Shown here: positions 1-6,229 of the stretch, one piece after another | Layout of the letters: each line of letters begins with the position of its first letter | How positions within the stretch are numbered: the stretch's first letter is position 1 | Assembly: GCA_034437895.1 (NCBI GenBank) | Contig: DAOTTO010000415.1 | Span: forward strand, 1-14,258 | Direction of reading: 5' to 3' | Source: JANRLJ01 sp034437895 | GTDB taxonomy: Bacteria; Chloroflexota; Anaerolineae; Aggregatilineales; Phototrophicaceae | DNA length: 14,258 nt | Notes under the pieces: generated by a model | Seen by the model: only the letters and a program-made list of their open reading frames with translations | Databases searched by the model: none | Told to the model about the DNA's origin: nothing | Made by a program: the position numbers and the translations under genes

Positions 1-90
1 TTCTCTGCGCCTTTGCGTTGAATCTCCTGCCTCTTTTTCAATTTGTGTATCTTTGCATTGAATCTTCCGCTGCACTGAATAAATCGCGGA
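1..90. repeat. CTTTGCG-type intergenic repeat, partial at window edge
   Basis: The leading intergenic DNA contains a 20-nt direct repeat, CTTTGCRTTGAATCTYCYGC, at 11-30 and 51-70, that is, exactly 40 nt apart. The same CTTTGCG/CCGC vocabulary recurs at 9217-9260 and, inverted, at 10281-10315. This looks like a degenerate dispersed intergenic repeat of a kind common in Chloroflexota and other environmental genomes. No ORF crosses it. It may begin before the window. Confidence 0.5.
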
Positions 91-206
91 TTTTTACATT
101 CCACCCTCATGCTTTTGTGTTACTATTTTGAGGAACAAGCCTTACTGTGCAACGCGGTGGGGTTTTCCTACGTATTCATTTATAGAACGTGTAAAATGGT
201 GGATTT

Positions 207-1022
207 ATGTCCGACGACATCCGTAACCGCGCTACTGGCGCAATCCTAAGAAACGCAATTTTAAGCTGGCAAACCGCGATCACACTGATTATCACGGTGA
301 TTTTGTTTTTGTTCGTCAATGTCTCAGATGTGATTCCGTTCTTCCAACCTTGGATGTGGCTTGTTCTGGGCGGGGTGGCGGAAGCGGCCTTCATCGGGGT
401 CACATTAAGCGATCCACAAGCGGCCCAAGCGGCGGTTTCGCAGCAGTTCGAGACAAAATATGATCTGGGACAAGTGAAAAGCCGCGTCTCGCGGGATCGA
501 CTGCGCTCCGCGATGGAGTACCGCCGCAATATGCTGGAACTGGCAAAACGAGCCAACGGCGCGATGCGAACCCACTTGATGACAACGGTGGACGACATCA
601 ACGACTGGATCGGTCACATGTATGATCTGGCGCGACACATTGACTCGTTTGAAGAAAATGAATTGGTCGAGCGTGATCGGCGCATGGTGCCGCAGCAGTT
701 GGATAAAACCCGTCAGCGCATGGAAAAAGAGACCAACCCCGATGTCCGGCGTGAACTAGAGCGCCAAGTGAATCAGCTTGAGCAGCAGTTGGTGAACTTA
801 GAAGCGACTGTGAACAGTGTGCGGCGGGCGGAAATCCAGCTCGAAAGCACTTTGTCTTCGCTCGGCACGATCTATGCACAGATGGCTCGCTTAGGCAGTA
901 AAGAGGTCGACAGCGGGCGGGCGCAGCGCCTCCGCTTAGAAATCCAAGATGAGATTTCCGGCCTGCAAGATACGCTGGAAGCGATGGACGAAGTGCAGGC
1001 ACAGAGCTTGCGCTTACAATAA
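207..1022 (+). CDS. membrane-anchored coiled-coil protein of unknown function
   Basis: This is a 271-residue protein that I do not recognise as a named family. Two hydrophobic segments (about residues 21-39 and 47-67) form a membrane hairpin close to the N terminus. The remaining ~200 residues are highly charged and helical, with a likely coiled coil at about 180-270 rich in Leu, Gln, Glu and Arg. The layout suggests a helical-hairpin anchor presenting a long cytoplasmic coiled coil, as in scaffold or membrane-organising proteins; that role is inference. There are no cysteines and no catalytic motif. The ATG at 207 has only a weak purine stretch in front of it, so the start is likely but not certain. 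It stands alone: a hairpin follows it and the sigma-factor promoter starts about 110 nt later. Confidence 0.8.
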   Translation: MSDDIRNRATGAILRNAILSWQTAITLIITVILFLFVNVSDVIPFFQPWMWLVLGGVAEAAFIGVTLSDPQAAQAAVSQQFETKYDLGQVKSRVSRDRLRSAMEYRRNMLELAKRANGAMRTHLMTTVDDINDWIGHMYDLARHIDSFEENELVERDRRMVPQQLDKTRQRMEKETNPDVRRELERQVNQLEQQLVNLEATVNSVRRAEIQLESTLSSLGTIYAQMARLGSKEVDSGRAQRLRLEIQDEISGLQDTLEAMDEVQAQSLRLQ

Positions 1023-1035
1023 GCACTAAAAAGGG

Positions 1036-1087
1036 ATGCTGAAAGTAATCAATTAAAAGCTCAGGCTTTGTTCTCAGCATTTTGTTG
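1036..1087 (+). terminator. possible intrinsic terminator after the coiled-coil gene
   Basis: A 7-bp outer stem, ATGCTGA (1036-1042) with TCAGCAT (1074-1080), encloses an inner stem, AAAGC (1056-1060) with GCTTT (1065-1069), and is followed by TTTTGTT. The large loop makes it weaker than a classic terminator, but its position 14 nt after a stop codon fits. Confidence 0.45.
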
Positions 1088-1132
1088 AGGCCACGTCAGC
1101 AAGACAATGAGGCTCTTTAAGAAAAAGCGCGT

Positions 1133-1138
1133 TATAAT
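1133..1138 (+). promoter_or_regulatory. -10 box of the sigma-factor operon
   Basis: A perfect TATAAT lies about 100 nt before the sigma gene. No good -35 box is found at 16-18 nt, so an activator or a non-standard holoenzyme may be needed. Transcription from here would carry the hairpin at 1155-1186 in its leader. Confidence 0.4.
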
Positions 1139-1154
1139 CGCCCTTATGATTTGT

Positions 1155-1186
1155 CGCGTCGTCAGACGGAATTTCGTCTGGACGCG
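1155..1186 (+). promoter_or_regulatory. leader hairpin upstream of the sigma factor
   Basis: CGCGTC (1155-1160) pairs with GACGCG (1181-1186) and CAGACG (1163-1168) with CGTCTG (1175-1180). The result is a 12-bp stem with a 2-nt bulge and a GAATTT loop. No U-tract follows, so it is not a standard terminator. It sits about 10-40 nt after the predicted transcription start and ends 38 nt before the likely ribosome binding site. It could stabilise the mRNA, bind a protein, or be a DNA operator. Confidence 0.5.
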
Positions 1187-1239
1187 AACCGGTGATGTGG
1201 GGCATTATGTCTCATGCCGGAGTAAGGGGAGCATACACT

Positions 1240-1839
1240 GTGTCTGACCCGATTATCTATCAATGGGTGACAGCCGCCATCGCGGGCGATCAAGACGCTT
1301 TCGCGGAACTCGTTTATACCTTTCAGGATGCCGTATTCAACCTGTGTTATCGCTTGCTAGGGGATGGCCCAGAAGCGGAGGATGCGGCGCAGGAGGCTTT
1401 TTTGCGGGCATATAACAACCTCACCCGCTATGACGGGGAGCGCTCGTTCAAGACATGGATTCTGAGCATCGCCTCGAATCATTGTATTGACCGTTTACGC
1501 AAACGCCGCGCCATTTATGTGTCGATTGATGAACCCATCTCGGCAACGCTGTCGCTTGCCAGCACTGACCCGCAGCCAGAGCAGGTCGCCCTTAGCAATG
1601 AGCGCAGCCGCCGCATTCAAGCCCTGCTCAATGAACTCGCGCCGGATTACCGCACTGCCGTCGTCCTGCGCTACTGGTACGATTATTCTTATATTGAAAT
1701 TGCCGAAATTTTAGAAACCACCGAAAGCGCCATTAAAAGCCGTTTGTTCCGCGCACGGCAAATGTTGGCAGAAAAATTAGGCGATTCGGCTGCGCCGGGG
1801 CATGGCCTGCGTAATCCCTTGCTGGAAGAAGGAATATAG
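1240..1839 (+). CDS. ECF-type RNA polymerase sigma-70 factor
   Basis: This 199-residue protein directs RNA polymerase to alternative promoters. Sigma region 2 spans about residues 16-90, including the acidic GPEAEDAAQEAFLRAY stretch and an F-K-T-W-I/DRLRKRR segment. Sigma region 4 spans about 124-180 with a helix-turn-helix (YSYIEIAEILETTESAIKSR). Only regions 2 and 4 are present, as expected for group 4 (ECF) factors. I choose the GTG at 1240 because AAGGGGAG (1224-1231) lies 8 nt upstream and the protein then begins directly before region 2. An in-frame ATG at 1192 would add 16 residues without a good ribosome binding site. The gene is followed after 4 nt by a membrane protein that is probably its anti-sigma partner. 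The ~20-residue tail after region 4 is not conserved in the family. Confidence 0.93.
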   Translation: MSDPIIYQWVTAAIAGDQDAFAELVYTFQDAVFNLCYRLLGDGPEAEDAAQEAFLRAYNNLTRYDGERSFKTWILSIASNHCIDRLRKRRAIYVSIDEPISATLSLASTDPQPEQVALSNERSRRIQALLNELAPDYRTAVVLRYWYDYSYIEIAEILETTESAIKSRLFRARQMLAEKLGDSAAPGHGLRNPLLEEGI

Positions 1840-1843
1840 CCTC

Positions 1844-2407
1844 ATGCCAGATGAACGCAAACGCTTAATGATGCAAGAGGCGCTGGATGATGTCCTCTCT
1901 CATGATGAACAGATAGAATTATTCAGCCATCTAGACACAGACGCTGAGGATGCCGCGCATTATACCCGCCTACAGCAGGTCGATTCGCTCCTGCGAACTG
2001 CCCCTTATGAACGTGCGCCCCGCCGTTTGGCGCTGACGATTATGGCGCGTTTGGGCGAGAGCATGAAGCAAGAACAAAAACTCAGACTTACCGATTCGCC
2101 CGAACTTTCCGAAGCGGCGATGCAGGTCGCGCTGCAATTAGTGACCGTCGCCACGCTGCCGATGCTGATAGGCGCGAGTTATCTGCTACTGAATGCCATG
2201 AGCGACCCGGCCATCATGGAAACCGTGCTTCAGCAGGTCGCCGCGCTGTATATCCTCGTCATTGATGTGATGAAAGTGATGTTGGAGCAGGCGCAGGAAG
2301 TGTATAAAGACAATCCAGAAGCGGCGATTGCGCTGCTGGCGCTCATGCCCGTGACCCTGTTAAAACTGGTCGAGATTGTCCTCGGCTATGAAGATGACGA
2401 AACATAA
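1844..2407 (+). CDS. candidate membrane anti-sigma factor, cysteine-free
   Basis: This 187-residue protein lies directly behind the ECF sigma gene (4-nt gap), with AGAAGGA at 1827-1833 as ribosome binding site. An in-frame ATG at 1802 lies inside the sigma gene and lacks such a site. Residues 1-75 are helical and soluble (LSHDEQIELFSHL..TRLQQVDSLLR). They resemble the N-terminal sigma-binding helices of anti-sigma proteins with the zf-HC2 fold, but the whole protein has no cysteine, so it cannot be a zinc (ZAS) protein of the usual type. Three hydrophobic segments follow at about 95-117, 126-147 and 160-180, more than the single helix most anti-sigma factors have. The role is inferred from position and layout. 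The protein presumably holds the sigma factor at the membrane until a signal, possibly sensed within the bilayer, releases it. Confidence 0.7.
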   Translation: MPDERKRLMMQEALDDVLSHDEQIELFSHLDTDAEDAAHYTRLQQVDSLLRTAPYERAPRRLALTIMARLGESMKQEQKLRLTDSPELSEAAMQVALQLVTVATLPMLIGASYLLLNAMSDPAIMETVLQQVAALYILVIDVMKVMLEQAQEVYKDNPEAAIALLALMPVTLLKLVEIVLGYEDDET

Positions 2408-2430
2408 TCCCCTCCTCTCCATTCGTTTAG

Positions 2431-2462
2431 CCACTTGACCAGTCCAATTTCCGGTCAGGTGG
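2431..2462 (+). terminator. hairpin after the sigma/anti-sigma unit
   Basis: CCACTTGACC (2431-2440) pairs with GGTCAGGTGG (2453-2462), giving 10 pairs with one G-U and a 12-nt loop, 24 nt after the stop codon. No U-tract follows, so it may protect the 3' end or terminate weakly. Confidence 0.5.
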
Positions 2463-2491
2463 CGGGTGACTATCCTCCCTTACTCCTACAT

Positions 2492-2527
2492 CATTGATTT
2501 ATTCGTTTGTGTTTACTTTAATCAATG
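2492..2527 (+). promoter_or_regulatory. promoter of the GAF gene within an inverted repeat
   Basis: TTGATT (2494-2499), a 17-nt spacer and TTTAAT (2517-2522) make a reasonable housekeeping promoter. The two boxes are embedded in an 8-bp perfect inverted repeat, CATTGATT (2492-2499) and AATCAATG (2520-2527), which could be an operator. Transcription would begin near 2529, after the ATG at 2525, which supports the downstream start at 2546. Confidence 0.45.
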
Positions 2528-2545
2528 TATAGGGAAAGTATCATA

Positions 2546-3073
2546 ATGCCGTTTGCATCATCTAAAATTATCCAAAATCCAGATCGCCTTCAAATTTTGC
2601 GCGACCTAGTACTGCTGGATACGCCCGAAGAAGAACCTTTTGACCGCTTAACCGCCTTAGCCAGCAAAATTGTTGGCGCACCCGTCTCCCTCGTGTCGCT
2701 GATTGATGCCGATCGTCAGTTCTTTAAAAGTGCGCTGGGATTGCCTGAACCCTGGGCTTCTGACCGTGAGACACCCCTCACCCATTCCTTCTGCCAGCAT
2801 GTCGTCGCTACAGGCGAACCGCTGGTGATTACTGATGCCCGCGAACATCCGCTCGTCCACGATAATCTTGCGATTCGTGACTTAAACGTCATCGGTTATC
2901 TAGGGATACCGCTTGAAACATCAGATGGCTATGGGCTGGGTTCATTTTGCGTCATTGATGGCAAGCCGCGTGAGTGGACGACGGACGAAGTGGAAATCAT
3001 GCGTGATCTGGCGAAGCTAGTACACCAAATCACTAAGGATGAGGTTTCATTGGGCAATTCTAGCGTGCAATAA
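2546..3073 (+). CDS. stand-alone GAF-domain sensory protein
   Basis: This is a soluble 175-residue protein made almost entirely of one GAF domain (about residues 33-162). It has the standard signature of bacterial two-component-associated GAF modules: LLDTPEEEPFDRLTALASKI, PVSLVSLIDADRQFFKS, ETPLTHSFCQH (Cys83), PLVITDARE, GYLGIPL, and LGSFCVID (Cys135). Such domains bind small ligands or cofactors and usually sit in kinases or cyclases; here there is no output domain. AGGGAAAG (2531-2538) sits 7 nt before the ATG at 2546, so I prefer this over the ATG at 2525, which would add 7 residues. A short helical protein follows 42 nt downstream and may be its partner. The ligand cannot be told from the sequence. 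Confidence 0.88.
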   Translation: MPFASSKIIQNPDRLQILRDLVLLDTPEEEPFDRLTALASKIVGAPVSLVSLIDADRQFFKSALGLPEPWASDRETPLTHSFCQHVVATGEPLVITDAREHPLVHDNLAIRDLNVIGYLGIPLETSDGYGLGSFCVIDGKPREWTTDEVEIMRDLAKLVHQITKDEVSLGNSSVQ

Positions 3074-3115
3074 TGCGGAACCACTCCTCACCTTCACCAA
3101 ATCACGATACTAGTC

Positions 3116-3346
3116 ATGACGGAAATCGAACTTCGCAGTGAGTTGATCGCCCGTAAGCAGATTGAAGACAAATTGCGGACGGTGTTGATTGATTTAGAGA
3201 ATGCCAATCGTCAATTTCGCCGGATGACCATCTTCGCGGAATCGACCATTCAACACACCATCAAGGCGGTGCAGCTTGGCGCACAAGAAAGCGAAATTCT
3301 GACCTATTTACAAAGCGCCCAGCAAGGGCTGAATCGTAAAAATTAG
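3116..3346 (+). CDS. small helical (coiled-coil) protein downstream of the GAF gene
   Basis: This 76-residue protein is charged and almost wholly helical, with a heptad-like region at about residues 4-40 (ELRSELIARKQIEDKLRTVL). That stretch resembles the linker helices that join sensor domains to histidine-kinase cores. I do not recognise a family. It lies 42 nt after the GAF gene on the same strand, with no terminator between, so co-transcription is likely. It may pair with the GAF protein in place of a kinase linker, but that is inference. No clear ribosome binding site precedes the ATG, and the small size leaves some doubt that it is translated. Confidence 0.6.
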   Translation: MTEIELRSELIARKQIEDKLRTVLIDLENANRQFRRMTIFAESTIQHTIKAVQLGAQESEILTYLQSAQQGLNRKN

Positions 3347-3363
3347 TCACTGATTGACGACTT

Positions 3364-3400
3364 AGGGGTGAGAACATCAATCCACCCCTGTTTAAATTTG
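3364..3400. terminator. bidirectional terminator between convergent genes
   Basis: AGGGGTG (3364-3370) pairs with CACCCCT (3383-3389) across a 12-nt loop, followed by a T/A-rich stretch (GTTTAAATTT). It lies between the stop of the small helical gene and the stop of the minus-strand gene and can serve both. Confidence 0.55.
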
Positions 3401-3416
3401 CCGATTATATATCCCT

Positions 3417-4001
3417 TTAGCGCATACCGAGCAGCTTACGCAGGCGCTCAACCAGCGTGACGCGATGCGGTTTTTCATAACGGGAATGAAAGGTGGAAGA
3501 CCCCATCGCATAAGGTTCACCTTCGCTGCCGACTGCCACATAAGTCCCGGTTTTCACCAGCACCGGATGATGATGTTCCTTGCTTTGTAAGAGGGCATCT
3601 TCGGCAAGCTGTTTGGCCCACACGCCAGCGGCTTTATAATAAGGGCGGCATCCCAATTTGATGAGTTGGTTTTCCGCTGCGGAAGGCTCCCAGTCTGTTT
3701 CTTCCCAACGCTCATACGTCTTGGAAAAAATAGCGGGTTCAACCGGCCAATGTTCATAACTGTCGAGTTTGGAACGCACTTTCTCGCCCGGTTTATAGCA
3801 GATGATATACCCAGCCTTCGCAATAAGTTCCTGCCCATCGCGGGTGCGAATTTTTTTAGGCGCTTCGCTAGCGGGGAGCTGCCGTGCCATCGTCACTTCT
3901 TTTTTGCGGAGGTAATATTGGTAGCCCATCGCACGTAATTCATCTGCCGACCAATTTTTTTGTTTAACGACTTCCTCAGACAGCTCATCATAGACCTTCA
4001 T
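3417..4001 (-). CDS. protein with two PGDYG-like units
   Basis: This is a soluble 194-residue protein. Residues 38-98 contain MARQL..RTRDGQELIAKAGYIICYKPGEK..HWPVEPAIFSKTYE, the general pattern I associate with PGDYG-type domains (K-P-G-D-Y, W-P-V, F..TYE), a family without an assigned biochemical role. Residues 128-176 repeat the pattern in shorter form: WAKQL..HPVLVKTGTYVAVGSEGEPYAMGSSTFHSRYE. The protein therefore looks like a tandem duplication. The C terminus is basic. The start at 4001 is chosen because GGGGAGG lies 8 nt upstream (complement of 4010-4016). The longer in-frame ATG at 4061 would overlap the opposite gene's upstream region and lacks such a site. The family assignment is tentative and no enzyme residues are visible. 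Confidence 0.8.
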   Translation of the reverse strand: MKVYDELSEEVVKQKNWSADELRAMGYQYYLRKKEVTMARQLPASEAPKKIRTRDGQELIAKAGYIICYKPGEKVRSKLDSYEHWPVEPAIFSKTYERWEETDWEPSAAENQLIKLGCRPYYKAAGVWAKQLAEDALLQSKEHHHPVLVKTGTYVAVGSEGEPYAMGSSTFHSRYEKPHRVTLVERLRKLLGMR

Positions 4002-4137
4002 CCCCGCGCCTCCCCTCATCAAAATTTGCCTTAAAGTAAAGTCTACACAACTTTTACCCATTGAGAATTAAGGTCACATTACAATTTCATTCGTATCCCC
4101 AAACGTTTGTCCTGTTATGCGTTTTCGCCGTGCCGTG

Positions 4138-4143
4138 TATAAT
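4138..4143 (+). promoter_or_regulatory. -10 box of the exported repeat-protein gene
   Basis: A perfect TATAAT sits 34 nt before the ATG at 4178, preceded by GTG. The possible -35 (TTATGC, 4115-4120) has a 17-nt spacer but matches the consensus poorly. Transcription starting near 4150 supports translation from 4178 rather than from the in-frame ATG at 4061. Confidence 0.45.
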
Positions 4144-4177
4144 AGGGAGAAATTTTTGGATCATTGGGATAACGACT

Positions 4178-5932
4178 ATGACGCGACGTTACAGGGTGTT
4201 TAGCGTAATCGCGCTGCTTATCATGACGAGCATCGTACTCAAGGTGTGGGCAGCGCCCAATCAGCAGGCCAATTTATTTGAGGCTTTCTTGCAGAATAAT
4301 CGGCAGGATTTAGAAGCCCTCGCTAATCAAGTATTGGGGGAAGGCGCACGTCCGCCAACGTGGACGTTCAACACGGATTTAAGTACCGTCAATTATACGG
4401 CGGATTTGTGGTTCGATAATGAGCAGCTTGCGGATTCCATCTTCGGGGGTGGACAGCGCCCGCCTGCTTGGTTCGGGGCAACCAGCGCTGTACCAGAAAT
4501 TCTCAGCCGCAATGTGCGGCATGATATGGAACTGGCGGCGGATACGATCTTTGGTGCGGATACGCGCCCGGACACATGGCGCGGCGCGGATAAAATCTAT
4601 CGTTGTGAACGCACCCTGCAAAATGTGGTGCGGCTGTTGGATGTGATCTACGATCAACAGCTACAAACGCAGCAGTCGGTTGCCAATTACTGCCTCGCCG
4701 CGACGTTATCCGCCGAGAATGATCTCGCGCCGATTTTGTTTTCCTCATCAGAAGCACAAGCTGCCATACCCGCCCTTGCGCTGGCGCTGCGCGGTGATGT
4801 GGAACGGCTGGCGGATGAAGTCCTCGGCTTGGGCAACCGTCCGCCCGGATGGGTCGGCAACGCGCAGGAAAATTCACCCACGCTGGTTGGGGATGCCTCA
4901 CGCGATATCGAGATTTTGGCTGATTTGGAATTTGGCAGCGGCACACGTCCTGCTGAATGGTCAACATTTTCCGGCACATCACCCGCCATTTATTACCGCA
5001 ATATGCGCTATGACCTTGAACTGTTGACGGACGCTTCACTCGGACAAGGCGTGCGTCCACGCGGCTGGCAGGGCGTAAATCCGCTAGAAAAGTGTACCGT
5101 GACCGAGCAATCGCTGGTCGCCGTTGTGCAAAACAATTTCGGCTTTGTGCAGGACGAGACGATCATCGATTCGGCTGATTATTGCAGCCTGACGATGTTC
5201 AGCGCCAACAACATCGCGGAAAATCCGCCTGCGCCGGAAGTGGTCGAAGGCGAAACTGGCGACCCGGATGCCCGCTTCATTGCTGAGGCACGCTACGCCT
5301 TTACGTATTTGGATGTGGCGGCGCTGCAATATATGGGCATTATGCCGGGTGGGACGCAGTTCCGCGCATGGTATCGCAACTTCAATGAGTCGAACATGAT
5401 GTTCGTCAGCGGGCAAGATTTCGCGGTCTTCGTTGACCAGCGCTTTACGTCGCTGCCGCGTGAGGTGTTCGACGGTCTGCCCACGCTGGAAGGCATCCGC
5501 CCGTTAACCTTCTGTGATGCGTTCTGGTGCAACGGCCCCAGCCCCACACCGACTCCCACAGGCGGCGGCCCCCTGTTGGCGCTCATCAACGCGGCGACAC
5601 CACCCGCTACCGTCAGCGCTGGACAAGTGGCGCAAGCAGGTTCTAAAGCCGAAGTCACATGGAATTATATCCGCGTGACATATTTACTAGATCGTCCAGA
5701 GACAGGCACGGTGCAGGTCGCGTTGGAAATTTGTGCCGAACCTGCTCAGATCGCTTGTGAGCCGGTGATTCGCGTCTTTGATAATGCGCTTGGGCAAGAA
5801 AAAGCGGCGATTTCGCAATATAACGGCCTGAACGTGTATGAATTTACTTACGGCTATATCACCACTGTCATCATCGAAGGCACGACTCGCGTGTCATCTG
5901 ATATTTGGATCAGCGATCCGACGATTCGATAA
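4178..5932 (+). CDS. exported repeat protein with two 163-residue modules
   Basis: This 584-residue protein starts with a signal peptide or anchor (MTRRYR, hydrophobic 7-24, then WAAP). Six copies of a motif, roughly (R)xDxExLADxxLGxGxRPxxW, end at Trp62, 98, 134, 225, 261 and 297. Within each triplet the Trp residues are exactly 36 residues apart. The third copy of each triplet is followed 9 residues later by a Cys (143 and 306), with a second Cys at 172 and 336. The two modules are offset by exactly 163 residues, so one ancestral module was duplicated. After a divergent middle part (365-451, with Cys446 and Cys451) comes a proline/threonine linker (PSPTPTPT, 454-461) and a beta-rich C-terminal domain (465-584) with Cys519 and Cys527. 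The even cysteines suggest disulfides outside the membrane. I do not recognise the repeat. GGGAT at 4166-4170 is the ribosome binding site. The protein is probably a lipid-free exported or anchored binding or structural protein; its ligand is unknown. Confidence 0.85.
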   Translation: MTRRYRVFSVIALLIMTSIVLKVWAAPNQQANLFEAFLQNNRQDLEALANQVLGEGARPPTWTFNTDLSTVNYTADLWFDNEQLADSIFGGGQRPPAWFGATSAVPEILSRNVRHDMELAADTIFGADTRPDTWRGADKIYRCERTLQNVVRLLDVIYDQQLQTQQSVANYCLAATLSAENDLAPILFSSSEAQAAIPALALALRGDVERLADEVLGLGNRPPGWVGNAQENSPTLVGDASRDIEILADLEFGSGTRPAEWSTFSGTSPAIYYRNMRYDLELLTDASLGQGVRPRGWQGVNPLEKCTVTEQSLVAVVQNNFGFVQDETIIDSADYCSLTMFSANNIAENPPAPEVVEGETGDPDARFIAEARYAFTYLDVAALQYMGIMPGGTQFRAWYRNFNESNMMFVSGQDFAVFVDQRFTSLPREVFDGLPTLEGIRPLTFCDAFWCNGPSPTPTPTGGGPLLALINAATPPATVSAGQVAQAGSKAEVTWNYIRVTYLLDRPETGTVQVALEICAEPAQIACEPVIRVFDNALGQEKAAISQYNGLNVYEFTYGYITTVIIEGTTRVSSDIWISDPTIR

Positions 5933-5941
5933 ATCCGCCAC

Positions 5942-5984
5942 AAAAAACCTCTCCTAAACAATGTGCTGTTCAGGAGAGGTTTTT
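5942..5984 (+). terminator. strong intrinsic terminator
   Basis: CCTCTCCT (5948-5955) pairs with AGGAGAGG (5972-5979), and the stem can be extended inward by AACA/TGTT. It is preceded by six A and followed by five T (5980-5984). It lies 9 nt after the repeat-protein stop codon. The flanking A and T runs allow it to work in both directions. Confidence 0.9.
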
Positions 5985-6080
5985 CCATAAAGCCGTGTTC
6001 TCGTCTGTAAAAGTAACCCTCGCTAAATAATAAACCTCAGTTTTGGATAGCGCACTTTGATTAACTTTTATGATGTCCTC

Positions 6081-6187
6081 ATCCCCCGACCCCTTCGCCA
6101 TTGCATGGTGAAGGGGAGAAAAATGGTTCACAATGGTTCTTTAAGTCCCCTCCCCACTTCGTAGAGAGGGGATTTAGGGGTGGGGAT
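6081..6187. repeat. two-hairpin dispersed element, copy A
   Basis: This 107-bp element has two stem-loops: 6090-6116 (CCCCTTC..GAAGGGG, stem of 11 pairs, loop TTGCA) and 6146-6172 (TCCCCTC..GAGGGGA with a variable tip). Its ends form near-inverted repeats, ATCCCCCGACCCC and AGGGGTGGGGAT. The inverted relative at 14166-14258 shares the same order of parts. I infer a MITE-like or REP-like intergenic element. No obvious target duplication is seen. Confidence 0.75.
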
Positions 6188-6229
6188 AGAATGAAAACAC
6201 TATCCGAAACTCAGGTTAATAAGAATTTT

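Noticed and set aside
1..90. Possible CRISPR-like array from the 40-nt spaced repeat pair
   Set aside because: There are only two imperfect 20-nt copies, the intervening sequence is low complexity, and no cas gene is present.
4002..4061. Longer N-terminal start at 4061 for the minus-strand PGDYG-like protein
   Set aside because: The extra 20 residues lack a ribosome binding site, while GGGGAGG stands 8 nt before the start at 4001.
4061..4177. Upstream start at 4061 for the repeat protein
   Set aside because: It precedes the likely promoter (TATAAT at 4138) and would put a second hydrophobic stretch before a clean signal peptide.
4503..5060. Long minus-strand open frame of 185 codons inside the repeat-protein gene
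   Set aside because: It is antisense to a clearly coding region with repeat structure, has biased composition (many Arg, Pro, His) and no start signal.
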